From an uncultured Verrucomicrobiota bacterium (lineage in GTDB: Bacteria > Verrucomicrobiota > Verrucomicrobiia > Opitutales > Opitutaceae): a stretch of 60,000 nucleotides of DNA. The DNA is taken from contig CAIUGM010000018.1 of NCBI GenBank assembly GCA_903898675.1, positions 1 through 60,000 of the forward strand. The letters are read 5' to 3'. The stretch's first letter is position 1. Each line of letters opens with the position of its first letter. The translations under genes were made by a program, and so were the position numbers. This document shows, piece after piece, positions 1 through 12,718 of the stretch. A model generated the notes under the pieces. It did no database searches. It saw only the letters and a program-made list of their open reading frames with translations, and had not been told where the DNA came from.

Positions 1-1
1 C

Positions 2-59
2 TCCATCCCTGGCTCCGGTCAGGCCCGCCAAGCCGGGCCTTCCCTACGCCAGGGATGGA
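2..59. repeat. Palindromic intergenic repeat beside a truncated kinase
   Basis: A perfect 12-base inverted repeat (TCCATCCCTGGC at 2-13, its complement at 48-59) encloses a second perfect inverted repeat (AGGCCCG at 21-27, CGGGCCT at 34-40). Nested, GC-rich palindromes of this kind are typical of dispersed REP-like intergenic elements. It lies just beyond the point where the neighbouring kinase loses its reading frame, so it may mark the recombination point. I see no second copy in this window, so its repeated nature is inferred from its form only. Confidence 0.6.
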
Positions 60-83
60 CAACCAGCGTCAGTCATAGCAACA

Positions 84-1196
84 TCAACCAACCATCCAGA
101 CCGACTCTAAGGGTGGCTCGAAAAGACGGAGCCGATCACCGGTGCCGCCGTAGCGGCGGGTCGTGGAGGCGTCGACCTGGGAGAACGACTGGAACAGCCG
201 CCCCCGGGCCGCCGGCGGGATGCCGATGCCGGTGTCGCGCACCGAGAAGTGCAGCTCGAAGCGCCCGTCGGCGCGGGGCTGCGCATGAACCGAGAGCAGG
301 ACTTCGCCCGTCTCGGTGAACTTCACGGCGTTGCTCAGCAGGTTGACGAGGATCTGGCGCAGGCGGGACGAGTCGCCCCGCGCGAAGCCCGGCGTGCCCT
401 CGGCGATCTCGCAGAGCAGGTCGAGGTTTTTCTCGGTGGCGCGCGGGGCGAGCAGGTCGAGGGCGCCCTCGACGCAGTCGCGCACGATGAATTCCTCGTG
501 CTCGAGGTCGAGCCGGCCGGACTCGATCTTGGAGAAATCCAGGATGTCGTTGATGATGCCCAGCAGTGCGTCGCCGCTCTGGCGGATGGTCTCGGTGTAC
601 TCGTGCTGCTCCGGGGTGAGCGGGGAATCAAGCAGGAGGGAGGTCATGCCGATCACGCCGTTCATGGGCGTGCGGATTTCGTGGCTCATCATGGCGAGGA
701 ACTGGCTCTTGGCCACGCTCGCCGCCTCGGCGGCCTCCTTGGCCTCGCGCAGTTCGGCCTCCACGGTCTTGCGCCCGGTGATGTCCTGGATGAAGCCCTC
801 ATAGTAGAGCACCGCGCCGGTTTCCGACCGCACCGCGCGGGCGTGTTCGGAAATCCAGATGATCGAGCCGTCCTTGCGCCGCACCTGGTACTCCAGGCCG
901 CGGACCTCGGCGTCGCGTTCCATCAGGCGCTTGAATTCGAGCCGGACCCCGGGATCGACGTAGATGCTGCGCGAGATGTCGCGGACACTGTGCAGCAGTT
1001 CCTCGGGCGAGCCGTAGCCGTACATCCGCGCAAGGGCCGGATTGACGAGCAGGTAGTGTCCCTCCGGGGTGGATTGGAAAATGCCCTCGACGGCGTTCTG
1101 CACGATGCTGCGGTAACCCTCGAGACTGCCGGCCGACTGGGGCGGGCTGGAGTTGAGGGTGGGAGGGTTTGAACTGTCCGGGCTGGCCGCGCGCAT
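84..1196 (-). pseudogene. PAS-domain sensor histidine kinase, truncated within the ATPase domain
   Basis: Soluble two-component kinase. A PAS/PAC sensor covers about residues 28-142, then a short helical linker, then a HisKA domain with the phospho-accepting H172 in [12 protein letters not shown]. The HATPase_c domain follows with its N box ([11 protein letters not shown]), G1 box (DTGIGIP) and F region. The G2 box should read GGTGLGLA but breaks after GGTG at residue 353 (near base 138). The last 17 residues are unrelated and run into the palindromic repeat at 2-59. The end of the ATP lid and any receiver or Hpt domains are missing. No transmembrane segment is visible, so a cytoplasmic sensor is likely. 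ATP binding is probably impaired, hence a probable pseudogene. The rest of the gene could lie elsewhere if the locus was split by rearrangement. Confidence 0.8.
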
Positions 1197-1408
1197 CCGC
1201 CGGTTGATGCAGGGGATGTGCCAGCCCGATCCGGTAAGGATCCCGGGGCGGCAAAAATTAGCGCGCCAGCGAAGCCCACGCCGCTCGATGATAGCTCAGC
1301 TGCAAAGTAGGCGCGGCGGCTAAAGTTCAGGACAAACCGGCCGAGTATGACTGTTTGGATCATGGCACTTGATCCCGGTGCGATTCCAGCGAGTGCCGTA
1401 TCCGGCTT

Positions 1409-2242
1409 GTGACAAAGGATCCGGCTGTCAGTGTCCGCCGCGTGCCCATCCCGACCGATCTCTCTTCCCGCCACGAACTGCTGGCCGGGATGTTGATCCA
1501 GGCGCCGCCGCGGCAGGTGCCGCCCGGGATCCAGCGGGCCGCGAATCGGGAGAATTCATTCTGGTTCATCGGCCTCGGTGCCGTGATGTTCGGCGGCTTG
1601 GGCCTGATCCTGGCCTGGTTCTTTTTCCCGTGGAAATTTTATCAGGACTGGCAGCTGCGCGATGCACCGCTCGTGCCTGGCCACGTCCTGTCCGCGCACC
1701 AGACCAATGTGCGCATCAACAAGCAGCGGGTGTACCGCTATGAATTCGAGTTCGTCCTGCCGGCGGCGGACCGGATTCAGGGCACCAGCTTCACCACCGG
1801 CCGGCAGTGGGACCAGGGCTCGGCCGTGGAGGTGCGCTACCGTCCGGAGAATCCCGCCGTCTGCTGCATTGCCGGCGCACGTTCCAGCGAGAGCCCGGGC
1901 GGTTCCGCCCTCGTGCTGCTGGTGCCCGTGGGCGCGATCGTGCTGGCCGGCCTCGGGATTCGGACGCGCCGGCGGCTGCAATTCTTGCTCGAGTACGGCC
2001 AGGTGACCAAGGCGCGGGTTCTTTCGGTCGAGGAATTGGCCATCCGGGTCAATCAGCAGCGCGTTTGCCGGATCCTGCTGCAGCGCCTGGACCCGGGCGC
2101 GGGCGGCCCGATCACCGTGCGCAAACACCAGCCCACGCAAGTGGCGCTCCTCCGCGAACGGCTCGCGTCGGGCCAGCCAGTCATCGTGCTTTACGATCCG
2201 GCTCATCCGGAGCGGATGCTGCTGCCGGAAGCGCTGGTGTAG
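1409..2242 (+). CDS. DUF3592-type membrane protein
   Basis: A 277-residue protein with two hydrophobic segments (about 51-73 and 166-184). They separate two similar beta-rich stretches, VRINKQRVYRYEF near 101 and IRVNQQRVCRILL near 208. This is an internal duplication as in DUF3592 proteins, whose function is unknown. The start is uncertain: the GTG at 1409 gives the full length and the ATG at 1490 would remove 27 residues, and neither has a clear Shine-Dalgarno sequence. It stands alone between the broken kinase and the convergent metH, and no obvious terminator follows it. Confidence 0.7.
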   Translation: MTKDPAVSVRRVPIPTDLSSRHELLAGMLIQAPPRQVPPGIQRAANRENSFWFIGLGAVMFGGLGLILAWFFFPWKFYQDWQLRDAPLVPGHVLSAHQTNVRINKQRVYRYEFEFVLPAADRIQGTSFTTGRQWDQGSAVEVRYRPENPAVCCIAGARSSESPGGSALVLLVPVGAIVLAGLGIRTRRRLQFLLEYGQVTKARVLSVEELAIRVNQQRVCRILLQRLDPGAGGPITVRKHQPTQVALLRERLASGQPVIVLYDPAHPERMLLPEALV

Positions 2243-2284
2243 CAGACGAACCCGATCCTGCCGGTTGGTCCGGCTATGCCTGGC

Positions 2285-6190
<3,906 letters not shown>

Positions 6191-6329
6191 GGATTTAGAC
6201 GTATCTATACATCAAGATGCGATGATATGAAAAAGCAAGCTGTGCTTTACGCCGCTGGCTACTGAGTCCAGTATGACGTTCGTGCTTCCGGGAATGGTCT
6301 TGCGTAACCAATGAAGGGGAGCGTTTTAG
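6191..6329. other. metH 5' region, no gene seen
   Basis: This is the leader of the leftward metH together with the sequence upstream of the cobalamin riboswitch. It is AT-richer than its surroundings around 6195-6240. A weak inverted repeat (CATC 6210-6213, GATG 6221-6224) is visible. I cannot assign a promoter or operator with confidence. Confidence 0.4.
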
Positions 6330-6453
6330 GAGGTTGCCTGACGTTCTTTTAATCAACTTTGAAGTTACAGGGAAGGCCGTGAAAACCGGCCACAGTTGCG
6401 CTGCGGTAACGCATTACGAACCCAAACCGGCGAACAGGAGCCGGGCAAAGCCA
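6330..6453 (+). promoter_or_regulatory. Cobalamin riboswitch upstream of btuB
   Basis: The segment follows the known cobalamin aptamer order. A closing stem is formed by GGTTGCC (6332-6338) with GGCAA plus GCC (6444-6452). A central AGGGAAGGCCGTGAAAACC block (6369-6387) is the counterpart of the AGGGAA...GTGAAA core. CACAGTTGCGCTGCGGTAAC follows at 6391-6410, and the B12-box-like AACAGGAGCC lies at 6433-6442. A small hairpin follows (CCGAT, ATCGG near 6458-6470). The aptamer assignment is strong on pattern. The switching mechanism is not clear because the controlled start codon is about 380 bases downstream. The expected effect is repression of btuB when cobalamin is plentiful. Confidence 0.88.
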
Positions 6454-6495
6454 ATCTCCGATTTAATCGGGGGTGAAGGCGAAGGGCGAGGACAA

Positions 6496-6614
6496 GGCGC
6501 GGCGTGCAAATGGCAAAAGGCCAAACGATCAAATTCCAAAAAAGAGAGGGCGACCAGATGGCGCCGGCTGTTTTGAAACTTGTTTATTGGCCTTTGAAAT
6601 TTGCGCGCCGCGCC
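6496..6614. repeat. Long imperfect inverted repeat in the btuB leader
   Basis: The left arm, 6496-6541, begins GGCGCGGCGTGCAAAT and contains AAAAGGCCAA. The right arm, 6571-6614, is its approximate reverse complement, containing TTGGCCTTTGAAATTTGC and ending GCGCGCCGCGCC. The arms are about 45 bases with a loop of about 29 bases and a few mismatches and one-base gaps. It sits between the riboswitch and btuB and looks like a small palindromic mobile or REP-like element. The following 6620-6830 holds no gene that I can see; it includes a GTGGGAGCGGGCCTGCCC stretch resembling REP-type repeats. Confidence 0.65.
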
Positions 6615-6831
6615 AAGATGCGGAGTCCGAACATCTGCCTTCAAAGACTCACCGCGCGGGTGCCATAGTGCGGGCACCGGCGACAAACCTTCAACGCACA
6701 TTTGAAGGGTGGGAGTGGATGCGCAGATGTGGGAGCGGGCCTGCCCGTAATCATGTATCCGGGGTCACTGACCCAGGCTGCAGTGTTTCCCCGCATGTGG
6801 CGGTCTGCTCTTGCCGCAGCATTAGCAGATC

Positions 6832-8691
6832 ATGAAGAAGTCCATCCTGGCGTCGATTCGACGCCTTTTATTCCTCGCCGGCTTCGTGCCGGCCCTGACC
6901 GCGTTCGCGCAAAGCGACGAACCGGAACTCCTGCCCGCCTATGTCCTCTCCGCGACACGGACCCCGGCGGCGCTCACCACCACGGGCTCGTATGTGGATA
7001 CGATCGGTCCGGCCGAGATTGCCCGGATGCAGCTGACCAGCCTGCAATCGGCGCTCGGCGGCATCCCGGGCGCGCCGATGTTCCAGTCCGGCGCAACGGG
7101 TGGCGTCACCTCGCTCTTCCTGCGCGGGGCGAACTCGAACCAGACCCTGTTCCTGGTCGACGGCATCCGCCTGAACGATCCCAACACCGACTACGCCGTC
7201 TACCTGGGGGGCGCCTGTGCCGGGGCCTGCGACAGCCTCGAAGTCGCCCACGGACCGCAAAGCACGCTCTATGGCGGCGAGGCGGTCGGCGGCGTGCTTT
7301 CGTTGCGCGCCCAGCGCGGCGCCGGACCGGCGGCGGAAACGGTTTCGTTTGAGGCCGGCTCCTTCGGCACGGTCCAGGGGGCGGTGCATGTGCAGGGTGG
7401 CGACGGGACGACGGCCTACAATTTTTCCGCGGCCGGCGGCCAGACCCAGAACGAACGGCAGAATAATGATTTCACCAGCACCACGTATGCGCTGCGGCTT
7501 GACCGGCAGTTGAACAAGGCCACGGCGATCGGGGCGACGTGGCACGGGTTCCTGGGGAAATACGGCTCGCCCGGCGACCGGTACACCAACGATCCCGACA
7601 ATGAGGATCGTGAAAGCAACCAGCTGGCGACGGTGTTTGTTGATTTCTCGCCGACGGTGAATTTCACGAGCCACGCCGTGCTCGGCGGCCAGGACCGCCG
7701 GTTTGTCTCGGACGAACCGGGCCCGTTCGGCCACCAAGTCACCGTCGTTAAGAACGACCGGGTCGTGCTCGACTGGCAGAACACGCTGCAGGCCGGCGAG
7801 CGGCACCGCGTGACGGCGGGACTCACGGCGGAGGCCAACCACACCATCAACAATGGGTTTGGCGACATCAACAAGCGGCAGCAACTGCTCGCCTTTTTCG
7901 CCCAGGACGAATGGACGCCGGTGGATCATGTTTACCTCACGGCGGGCCTGCGGAACGACGACTTTGATACCTTCGGCCGCGCCACCACGGGGCGCGCGAC
8001 GGCGGCGTGGCTGTCAAAGGACTCGCAGTGGAAGCTCCGGGGGAGTTACGGCACCGCCTTCCGGTCGCCGGGCTTCCTCGATCTGTACGGCCAGAGCGCG
8101 TTCTACGTGGGCAATCCCAACCTGCGGCCGGAGAAGGCCCGCGGCTGGGACACGGGGGTGGATTATTTTCTCTCCGGCAACCGCGGCATCCTCAGCGCGA
8201 CCTGGTTCGATACGCGCTTCCGCGACCTGATCGTCTATGATTTCGGGGTCTTCCCCGGCACCACGGCCAACGTGCAGGAAGCCCTGACCAAGGGTCTGGA
8301 GCTGTCAGGAAAGTTTACGTTGCCCGGCGCCGTGCAGGTCCGCCTGGCTTACACTTACCTCGAGGCCGACAATCTCAGCGACGGCACCCGGCTGCTCCGC
8401 CGGCCGCGGCACAGCGGGTCGCTCGACGTGTGGCATGACTTCGGCCGCGGCTTCAGCGCGGGCGTCGGGCTGGCCTTTGCGGCGCAGCGCGAGGACGTGG
8501 ATGCGGCGACCTTCGCGACGATCAACGCCGAGGACTACACGGTCGTGCGGATCTACGGCGCGTGGCAGGCGAGTCCCCGCGTGACGCTCAAGGCCCGGAT
8601 CGAGAATCTGCTGAACGAAAAATATGAGCAGGTGAACGGTTATCCCCAGCTCGGCTTCGGCTTCTTTGCTGGGGTCGAGGTGAAGCTTTGA
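6832..8691 (+). CDS. btuB: TonB-dependent outer-membrane cobalamin receptor, BtuB-like
   Basis: A 619-residue outer-membrane receptor. A signal peptide (about 1-26) ends at AFAQ. A TonB-box-like LPAYVLSATR (33-42) follows, then the plug domain with FLRGANSNQTLFLVDGIRLN and the YGGEAVGG segment, then a beta-barrel to the C terminus (FGFFAGVEVKL). The length and the short extracellular loops fit BtuB rather than the large sugar receptors of this phylum. The assignment to cobalamin rests mainly on the riboswitch just upstream and on the neighbouring metH. No btuF, btuC or btuD follows; a terminator closes the gene, so inner-membrane transport must be encoded elsewhere. Confidence 0.9.
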   Translation: MKKSILASIRRLLFLAGFVPALTAFAQSDEPELLPAYVLSATRTPAALTTTGSYVDTIGPAEIARMQLTSLQSALGGIPGAPMFQSGATGGVTSLFLRGANSNQTLFLVDGIRLNDPNTDYAVYLGGACAGACDSLEVAHGPQSTLYGGEAVGGVLSLRAQRGAGPAAETVSFEAGSFGTVQGAVHVQGGDGTTAYNFSAAGGQTQNERQNNDFTSTTYALRLDRQLNKATAIGATWHGFLGKYGSPGDRYTNDPDNEDRESNQLATVFVDFSPTVNFTSHAVLGGQDRRFVSDEPGPFGHQVTVVKNDRVVLDWQNTLQAGERHRVTAGLTAEANHTINNGFGDINKRQQLLAFFAQDEWTPVDHVYLTAGLRNDDFDTFGRATTGRATAAWLSKDSQWKLRGSYGTAFRSPGFLDLYGQSAFYVGNPNLRPEKARGWDTGVDYFLSGNRGILSATWFDTRFRDLIVYDFGVFPGTTANVQEALTKGLELSGKFTLPGAVQVRLAYTYLEADNLSDGTRLLRRPRHSGSLDVWHDFGRGFSAGVGLAFAAQREDVDAATFATINAEDYTVVRIYGAWQASPRVTLKARIENLLNEKYEQVNGYPQLGFGFFAGVEVKL

Positions 8692-8726
8692 GTGGTGGCG
8701 GGGGCGCTGGCCCCAGGCCCAGAGCA

Positions 8727-8762
8727 AAAGCCGTCAGCACACCGTGCTGGCGGCTTTTTGTT
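8727..8762 (+). terminator. Rho-independent terminator after btuB
   Basis: The stem AAAGCCGTCAGCAC pairs with GTGCTGGCGGCTTT (one G-T pair) around a 2-4 base loop and is followed by a T run. It lies about 35 bases after the btuB stop and upstream of the GH127 start at 8798. Confidence 0.88.
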
Positions 8763-8797
8763 TTGCGCGGACGCGGCGGAAGCGAAAATCTCGGACC

Positions 8798-10804
8798 ATG
8801 ACCCCGCAGGTACCCCGTGTTCTAGTTCGGTTCATTGCGCTGTTGATTGCGCTTCCGGTCCTCAGTCAGGCCGCGGACTATCCCATCCAGCCGGTGCCCT
8901 TCACGGCCGTCCGGGTCTCCGGCGGATTCTGGCAGGCCCGCCAGGAGATCAACCGCACGGTGACGGTGCCGTTCGCACTGAAGCAATGCGAGGAGTCGAA
9001 CCGGCTGCGCAATTTCGACCTCGCGGCGGAGACGCTGCGCCGGCGCGCGGCGGGCGAGAAAAATTTCCAGAACAAGCCGCTGACGATCTTCCCCTTTGAT
9101 GACAGTGACGCCTACAAGGCCATCGAGGCCGCCGCCTATGTCCTGAGCATGGCACCGGACCCGGGGTTGGAACAACAGCTCGACAGCTGGATCGCGCGGA
9201 TTGCCGCAGCCCAGGAGCCGGACGGTTACCTTTACACGTTCCGGACGATGCACCCGGATTCGCCTGCGCACGAATGGGTCGGGCAGAACCGTTGGGAGAA
9301 GGATCCGGTGTTAAGCCACGAGCTTTATGATGCAGGGCACCTGTACGAGGCGGGCGTCGCCTATTTTCAGGCCACCGGCAAGCGGTCCCTGCTCGATGTC
9401 TGCCTGCGGAACGCCGAGCTGCTCTGGCACGACTTCGGTGACGGCCGGCGGCGCCTGGCCCCGGGGCACGAGATTGTCGAGGTGGGCCTGGTGAAGCTGC
9501 ACCGGGTGACGGGCGACCAGCGCTGGCTGCAGTTGGCCAAAATTTTCCTGGATGCCCGCGGTCCCGGTGGCCCGGTCTACAACCAGCAGCACAAGCTCGT
9601 GGTCGACCAGGACGAGGCGGTCGGACATGCGGTCCGCGCCAACTACCTGTACTCGGGCATGGCGGATGTGGCCGCGCTGACCGGTGACGAGCGGTACCTG
9701 GCCGCGATCAACAAAATCTGGTCGAACATGGCGGGGAGGAAACTCTACCTGACCGGTGGGGTGGGGGCGCTGACGGAGGGTGAAGCTTACGGGTCGGATT
9801 ACGACCTGCCCGAGAACGGCTATAACGAAACCTGCGCGGCCGTGGCCCTGATGATGTGGAATCACCGGATGTTCCTGCTGACGGGTGACGCCAAGTACAT
9901 CGACGTGCTTGAGCGTTCCGCCTTCAACGGGTTGATCAGCGGGGTCTCGGCGTCGGGCGACCGGTTCTTTTACACCAACCCGCTGACCTATGATGGCCGG
10001 GCCAAGATCAATTCCGGCTTTGCCGGCCGGGCGCCCTGGTTTGGGTGTGCGTGCTGCCCGCCCAATTTGATGCGCACGCTGGCGGCGCTGACCGGCTATT
10101 TCTACGCGGTGCGCCGGGACGAGCTTTACGTGAATTTCTATGCCCAGAGTGAAGGCAAGACGCCACTGGCCGGGACCACGGTGAAGCTGAGCCAGACGAC
10201 GGACTACCCCTGGCAGGGCAAGGTCAGGCTGGGCGTCAGCCCCGCGCGGCCGGCGACGTTCACGCTGCGGTTGCGGATTCCGGAATGGGCGCAGGGCCGG
10301 CCGGTGCCGGGCGATCTCTACGGTTACGATGAACCCGGTACCCCGACGTGGAAAGTGCGCGTCGCGGGCGCCGAGGTGGTGGCCCCAACGGAGCATGGCT
10401 ATGTGTCGATCACGCGGGAATGGCGGAGTGGCGACGTGGTCGAACTGGACCTGCCGATGCCGGTCCGGGCGGTCCATGGCAATTTGAAGATCGCCGCGGC
10501 GCGCGGCCGGGTCGCATTTGAACGTGGGCCGGTGGTTTACTGCGTCGAGGAGATCGACGCCAAAACCCCGCTGGCTGGCCTGGCGGTGCCGGCCACGGCA
10601 AAGATTTCCGCGGGGTTCCGTCCGGAACTGCTCGGCGGCGTTACGGTGCTGACGCTTGACGGCGTGGAATCGACCGGCGCCGGCCGCCTTACGCTGGAAG
10701 CGATTCCTTATTTCGCGTGGAATAATCGCGGGCTGGCCCCGATGACGGTCTGGTTCCCGCGGGCGTTGCCGGGTGACGTTCCGGCGCTGGCGCAGAAGCC
10801 CTGA
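8798..10804 (+). CDS. Secreted GH127 family glycosidase (beta-L-arabinofuranosidase-like)
   Basis: A 668-residue exported glycoside hydrolase (DUF1680/GH127). The ATG at 8798 is chosen over the upstream one at 8744 because it places a signal peptide (VLVRFIALLIALPVLSQA) at the N terminus. The alpha/alpha-barrel carries the family's cysteine-zinc active site: E344 and C346 in NETCAA, and C417, C419 and C420 in FGCACCPPN. By family precedent C419 is the nucleophile and the others help bind zinc. A C-terminal beta domain follows. Characterised members remove beta-L-arabinofuranose from plant glycans; other substrates in the broad family are possible. It follows the btuB terminator and is probably transcribed with the DUF885 gene 56 bases downstream. 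Confidence 0.9.
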   Translation: MTPQVPRVLVRFIALLIALPVLSQAADYPIQPVPFTAVRVSGGFWQARQEINRTVTVPFALKQCEESNRLRNFDLAAETLRRRAAGEKNFQNKPLTIFPFDDSDAYKAIEAAAYVLSMAPDPGLEQQLDSWIARIAAAQEPDGYLYTFRTMHPDSPAHEWVGQNRWEKDPVLSHELYDAGHLYEAGVAYFQATGKRSLLDVCLRNAELLWHDFGDGRRRLAPGHEIVEVGLVKLHRVTGDQRWLQLAKIFLDARGPGGPVYNQQHKLVVDQDEAVGHAVRANYLYSGMADVAALTGDERYLAAINKIWSNMAGRKLYLTGGVGALTEGEAYGSDYDLPENGYNETCAAVALMMWNHRMFLLTGDAKYIDVLERSAFNGLISGVSASGDRFFYTNPLTYDGRAKINSGFAGRAPWFGCACCPPNLMRTLAALTGYFYAVRRDELYVNFYAQSEGKTPLAGTTVKLSQTTDYPWQGKVRLGVSPARPATFTLRLRIPEWAQGRPVPGDLYGYDEPGTPTWKVRVAGAEVVAPTEHGYVSITREWRSGDVVELDLPMPVRAVHGNLKIAAARGRVAFERGPVVYCVEEIDAKTPLAGLAVPATAKISAGFRPELLGGVTVLTLDGVESTGAGRLTLEAIPYFAWNNRGLAPMTVWFPRALPGDVPALAQKP

Positions 10805-10860
10805 CCACTCGGCGCTTGCGGCGCGGTCCACGCATCGGAGAATGCCGGGAAAACACCGCC

Positions 10861-12678
10861 ATGAACCTACGTGCCCTTCGGTTTTTTCCTCTCGTTGGCC
10901 TCATGCTCCCGGTGGCCGCGTTCGCTGGTGGCCAGGTCCAGGCGCCGCCCGGCGGGGACCTGCGTCATGGCCAGCCGCCGCAGGCGCAGCGTGACGCCGC
11001 ACTGTACGTGCCCGAGCTCGCGGCCCTCGCCAAACCCAGTTCAAGCGAGCTGCGCGAACTGGTCGAGCGGTTCAGGTCGGACCAGACCGGCCTGCTGACC
11101 TTCTACTCGGTGCCCGGCTCGGCGCTGCGGCGGCACCGCCTGCGGGAATTCTACGAGGCCTGGCTGGTCAAGCTTGAGCAGATGCCCTATGAACCGCTCG
11201 GCGTGGAGGGCCGGATCGACTGGCATCTGCTGCGGCTGCGGTTGCGTTACGAACTCGGCCTGCTGGCCCGCGAGGAGAAGCGCAACGCGGAGATGGCGCC
11301 GTTGATGGGCTTCGCCGAAGATTTGGCGCAGCTCCAGGAGGCGCGCCGCCAGTTCGATCCCGTCGATCCGAAGAAAGCTGCCGCGGTCCTGGCGAAGACC
11401 ACCGGGGAGATTGCGACGGTGCGCAAGACCCTGGAAGGCGATGCGACCAAGCCGAGCCGGATCATGGCGCTGCGGGCCGCGAACCGGCTGGGCGGTTTGG
11501 CGAAGCAGGTGCAGGACTGGTTTGAGTATTACGACCACTACGATCCGCAGTTCAGCTGGTGGGCCCGCGAGCCTTACAAGGCGCTGACGGTCGCGCTGGA
11601 GGATTACGAGAAGTTCCTGCGCGAGAAGATCGTCGGGGCCAAGCCGGGGGAGGACGAACCCATCGTCGGCGACCCGATCGGCGCCGAGGGCCTGAAGCTG
11701 GACCTGGAGCACGAGATGATGCCCTACGGACCGGATGAGCTGATCGCCGTGGCGGAAGGGGAATTTGCGTGGTGCGAGGCGGAATGGAAGAAGGTCGCGC
11801 GCGACATGGGCCTGGGAGATGACTGGAAGGCGGCGCTGGAGCGGACCAAACAGGATTCTGTGCAGCCCGGCGAGCAGCCGGCGCTGATCGCCAGCCTCGC
11901 CTACGAGGCGGTGGACTTTGTCACCAAGCGCGAGCTCATCACAGTGCCGCCCCTCGCTCGGGATGACTGGCTGATGGCCATGATGTCGCCCGAGCGGCAG
12001 AAAGTGAACCCGTTCTTTCTCGGCGGAGACAAGATCGAGGTTTCGTTTCCCACCGACACCATGGACGCCAAGGCCAAGCTCGACAGCCTGCGGGCGAACA
12101 ACCGCCACTTCTGCCATGCGACGGTGTTTCACGAGCTGATCCCCGGCCACCACCTGCAGGGCTGGTACGCCGAGCGGTTCAACAAGCACCGCGACCTGTT
12201 CGATACGCCCTTCTATGTCGAGGGGTGGGCCCTGTGGTGGGAATTCCACCTCTGGGACCTGGGCTTCCATCAAACCCCGGAGGATCGGGCCGGCGCGCTG
12301 TTCTGGCGCACGCACCGGTGCGCACGCATCATTTTTTCGCTGAATTTCCACCTCGGTAAATGGACCCCGCAGCAGTGCATCGATTTCCTGGTCGAGCGGG
12401 TCGGCCATGACCGCCACACCGCGACTGGTGAGGTGCGCCGCTCGTTCAACGGCGACTACTCGCCACTCTATCAGGTCGGCTACATGATGGGTGCCATCCA
12501 ACTCCGCACGCTCTACGCCGACCTCGTGAAGACCGGCCGGATGCCGGAGAGGGAATTTCACGACAGCATCCTTCTCGGCGGCAACATGCCGATTGAAATG
12601 GTCCGCGCCCACCTGCTCGGGACGAAACTGCCCAAGGATTACACGGCGGCCTGGAAGTTTGCCGGCGAGAAGCCGTGA
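10861..12678 (+). CDS. DUF885 family protein, putative exported zinc metallopeptidase
   Basis: A 605-residue mostly helical protein with a signal peptide (LRALRFFPLVGLMLPVAAFA). The ATG at 10861 is preferred over an in-frame start at 10816 because it starts directly at that peptide. The family hallmark HELIPGHHLQ is present (H424, E425, H430, H431), followed by FYVEGWALWWE. The pattern resembles an inverted or extended HExxH zinc site of gluzincin type, and DUF885 proteins are often annotated as peptidases, but the substrate is unknown. A strong hairpin follows the stop. Confidence 0.85.
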   Translation: MNLRALRFFPLVGLMLPVAAFAGGQVQAPPGGDLRHGQPPQAQRDAALYVPELAALAKPSSSELRELVERFRSDQTGLLTFYSVPGSALRRHRLREFYEAWLVKLEQMPYEPLGVEGRIDWHLLRLRLRYELGLLAREEKRNAEMAPLMGFAEDLAQLQEARRQFDPVDPKKAAAVLAKTTGEIATVRKTLEGDATKPSRIMALRAANRLGGLAKQVQDWFEYYDHYDPQFSWWAREPYKALTVALEDYEKFLREKIVGAKPGEDEPIVGDPIGAEGLKLDLEHEMMPYGPDELIAVAEGEFAWCEAEWKKVARDMGLGDDWKAALERTKQDSVQPGEQPALIASLAYEAVDFVTKRELITVPPLARDDWLMAMMSPERQKVNPFFLGGDKIEVSFPTDTMDAKAKLDSLRANNRHFCHATVFHELIPGHHLQGWYAERFNKHRDLFDTPFYVEGWALWWEFHLWDLGFHQTPEDRAGALFWRTHRCARIIFSLNFHLGKWTPQQCIDFLVERVGHDRHTATGEVRRSFNGDYSPLYQVGYMMGAIQLRTLYADLVKTGRMPEREFHDSILLGGNMPIEMVRAHLLGTKLPKDYTAAWKFAGEKP

Positions 12679-12685
12679 AGAAAAC

Positions 12686-12716
12686 TGCCGGGCGGGATCG
12701 GTGATGCCGCCCGGCA
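12686..12716. terminator. Hairpin between convergent genes
   Basis: A perfect 10-base-pair GC-rich stem (TGCCGGGCGG, CCGCCCGGCA) with an 11-base loop. It lies 7 bases after the DUF885 stop and 2 bases from the end of the opposing gene, and probably ends both transcripts. Flanking A and T runs are short. Confidence 0.65.
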
Positions 12717-12718
12717 AT

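Noticed and set aside
6205-6230. Short inverted repeat (CATC-N7-GATG) before metH as a SAM- or SAH-responsive operator
   Set aside because: Arms are only four bases and I cannot match it to a known consensus. The region shows no convincing SAM or SAH riboswitch.
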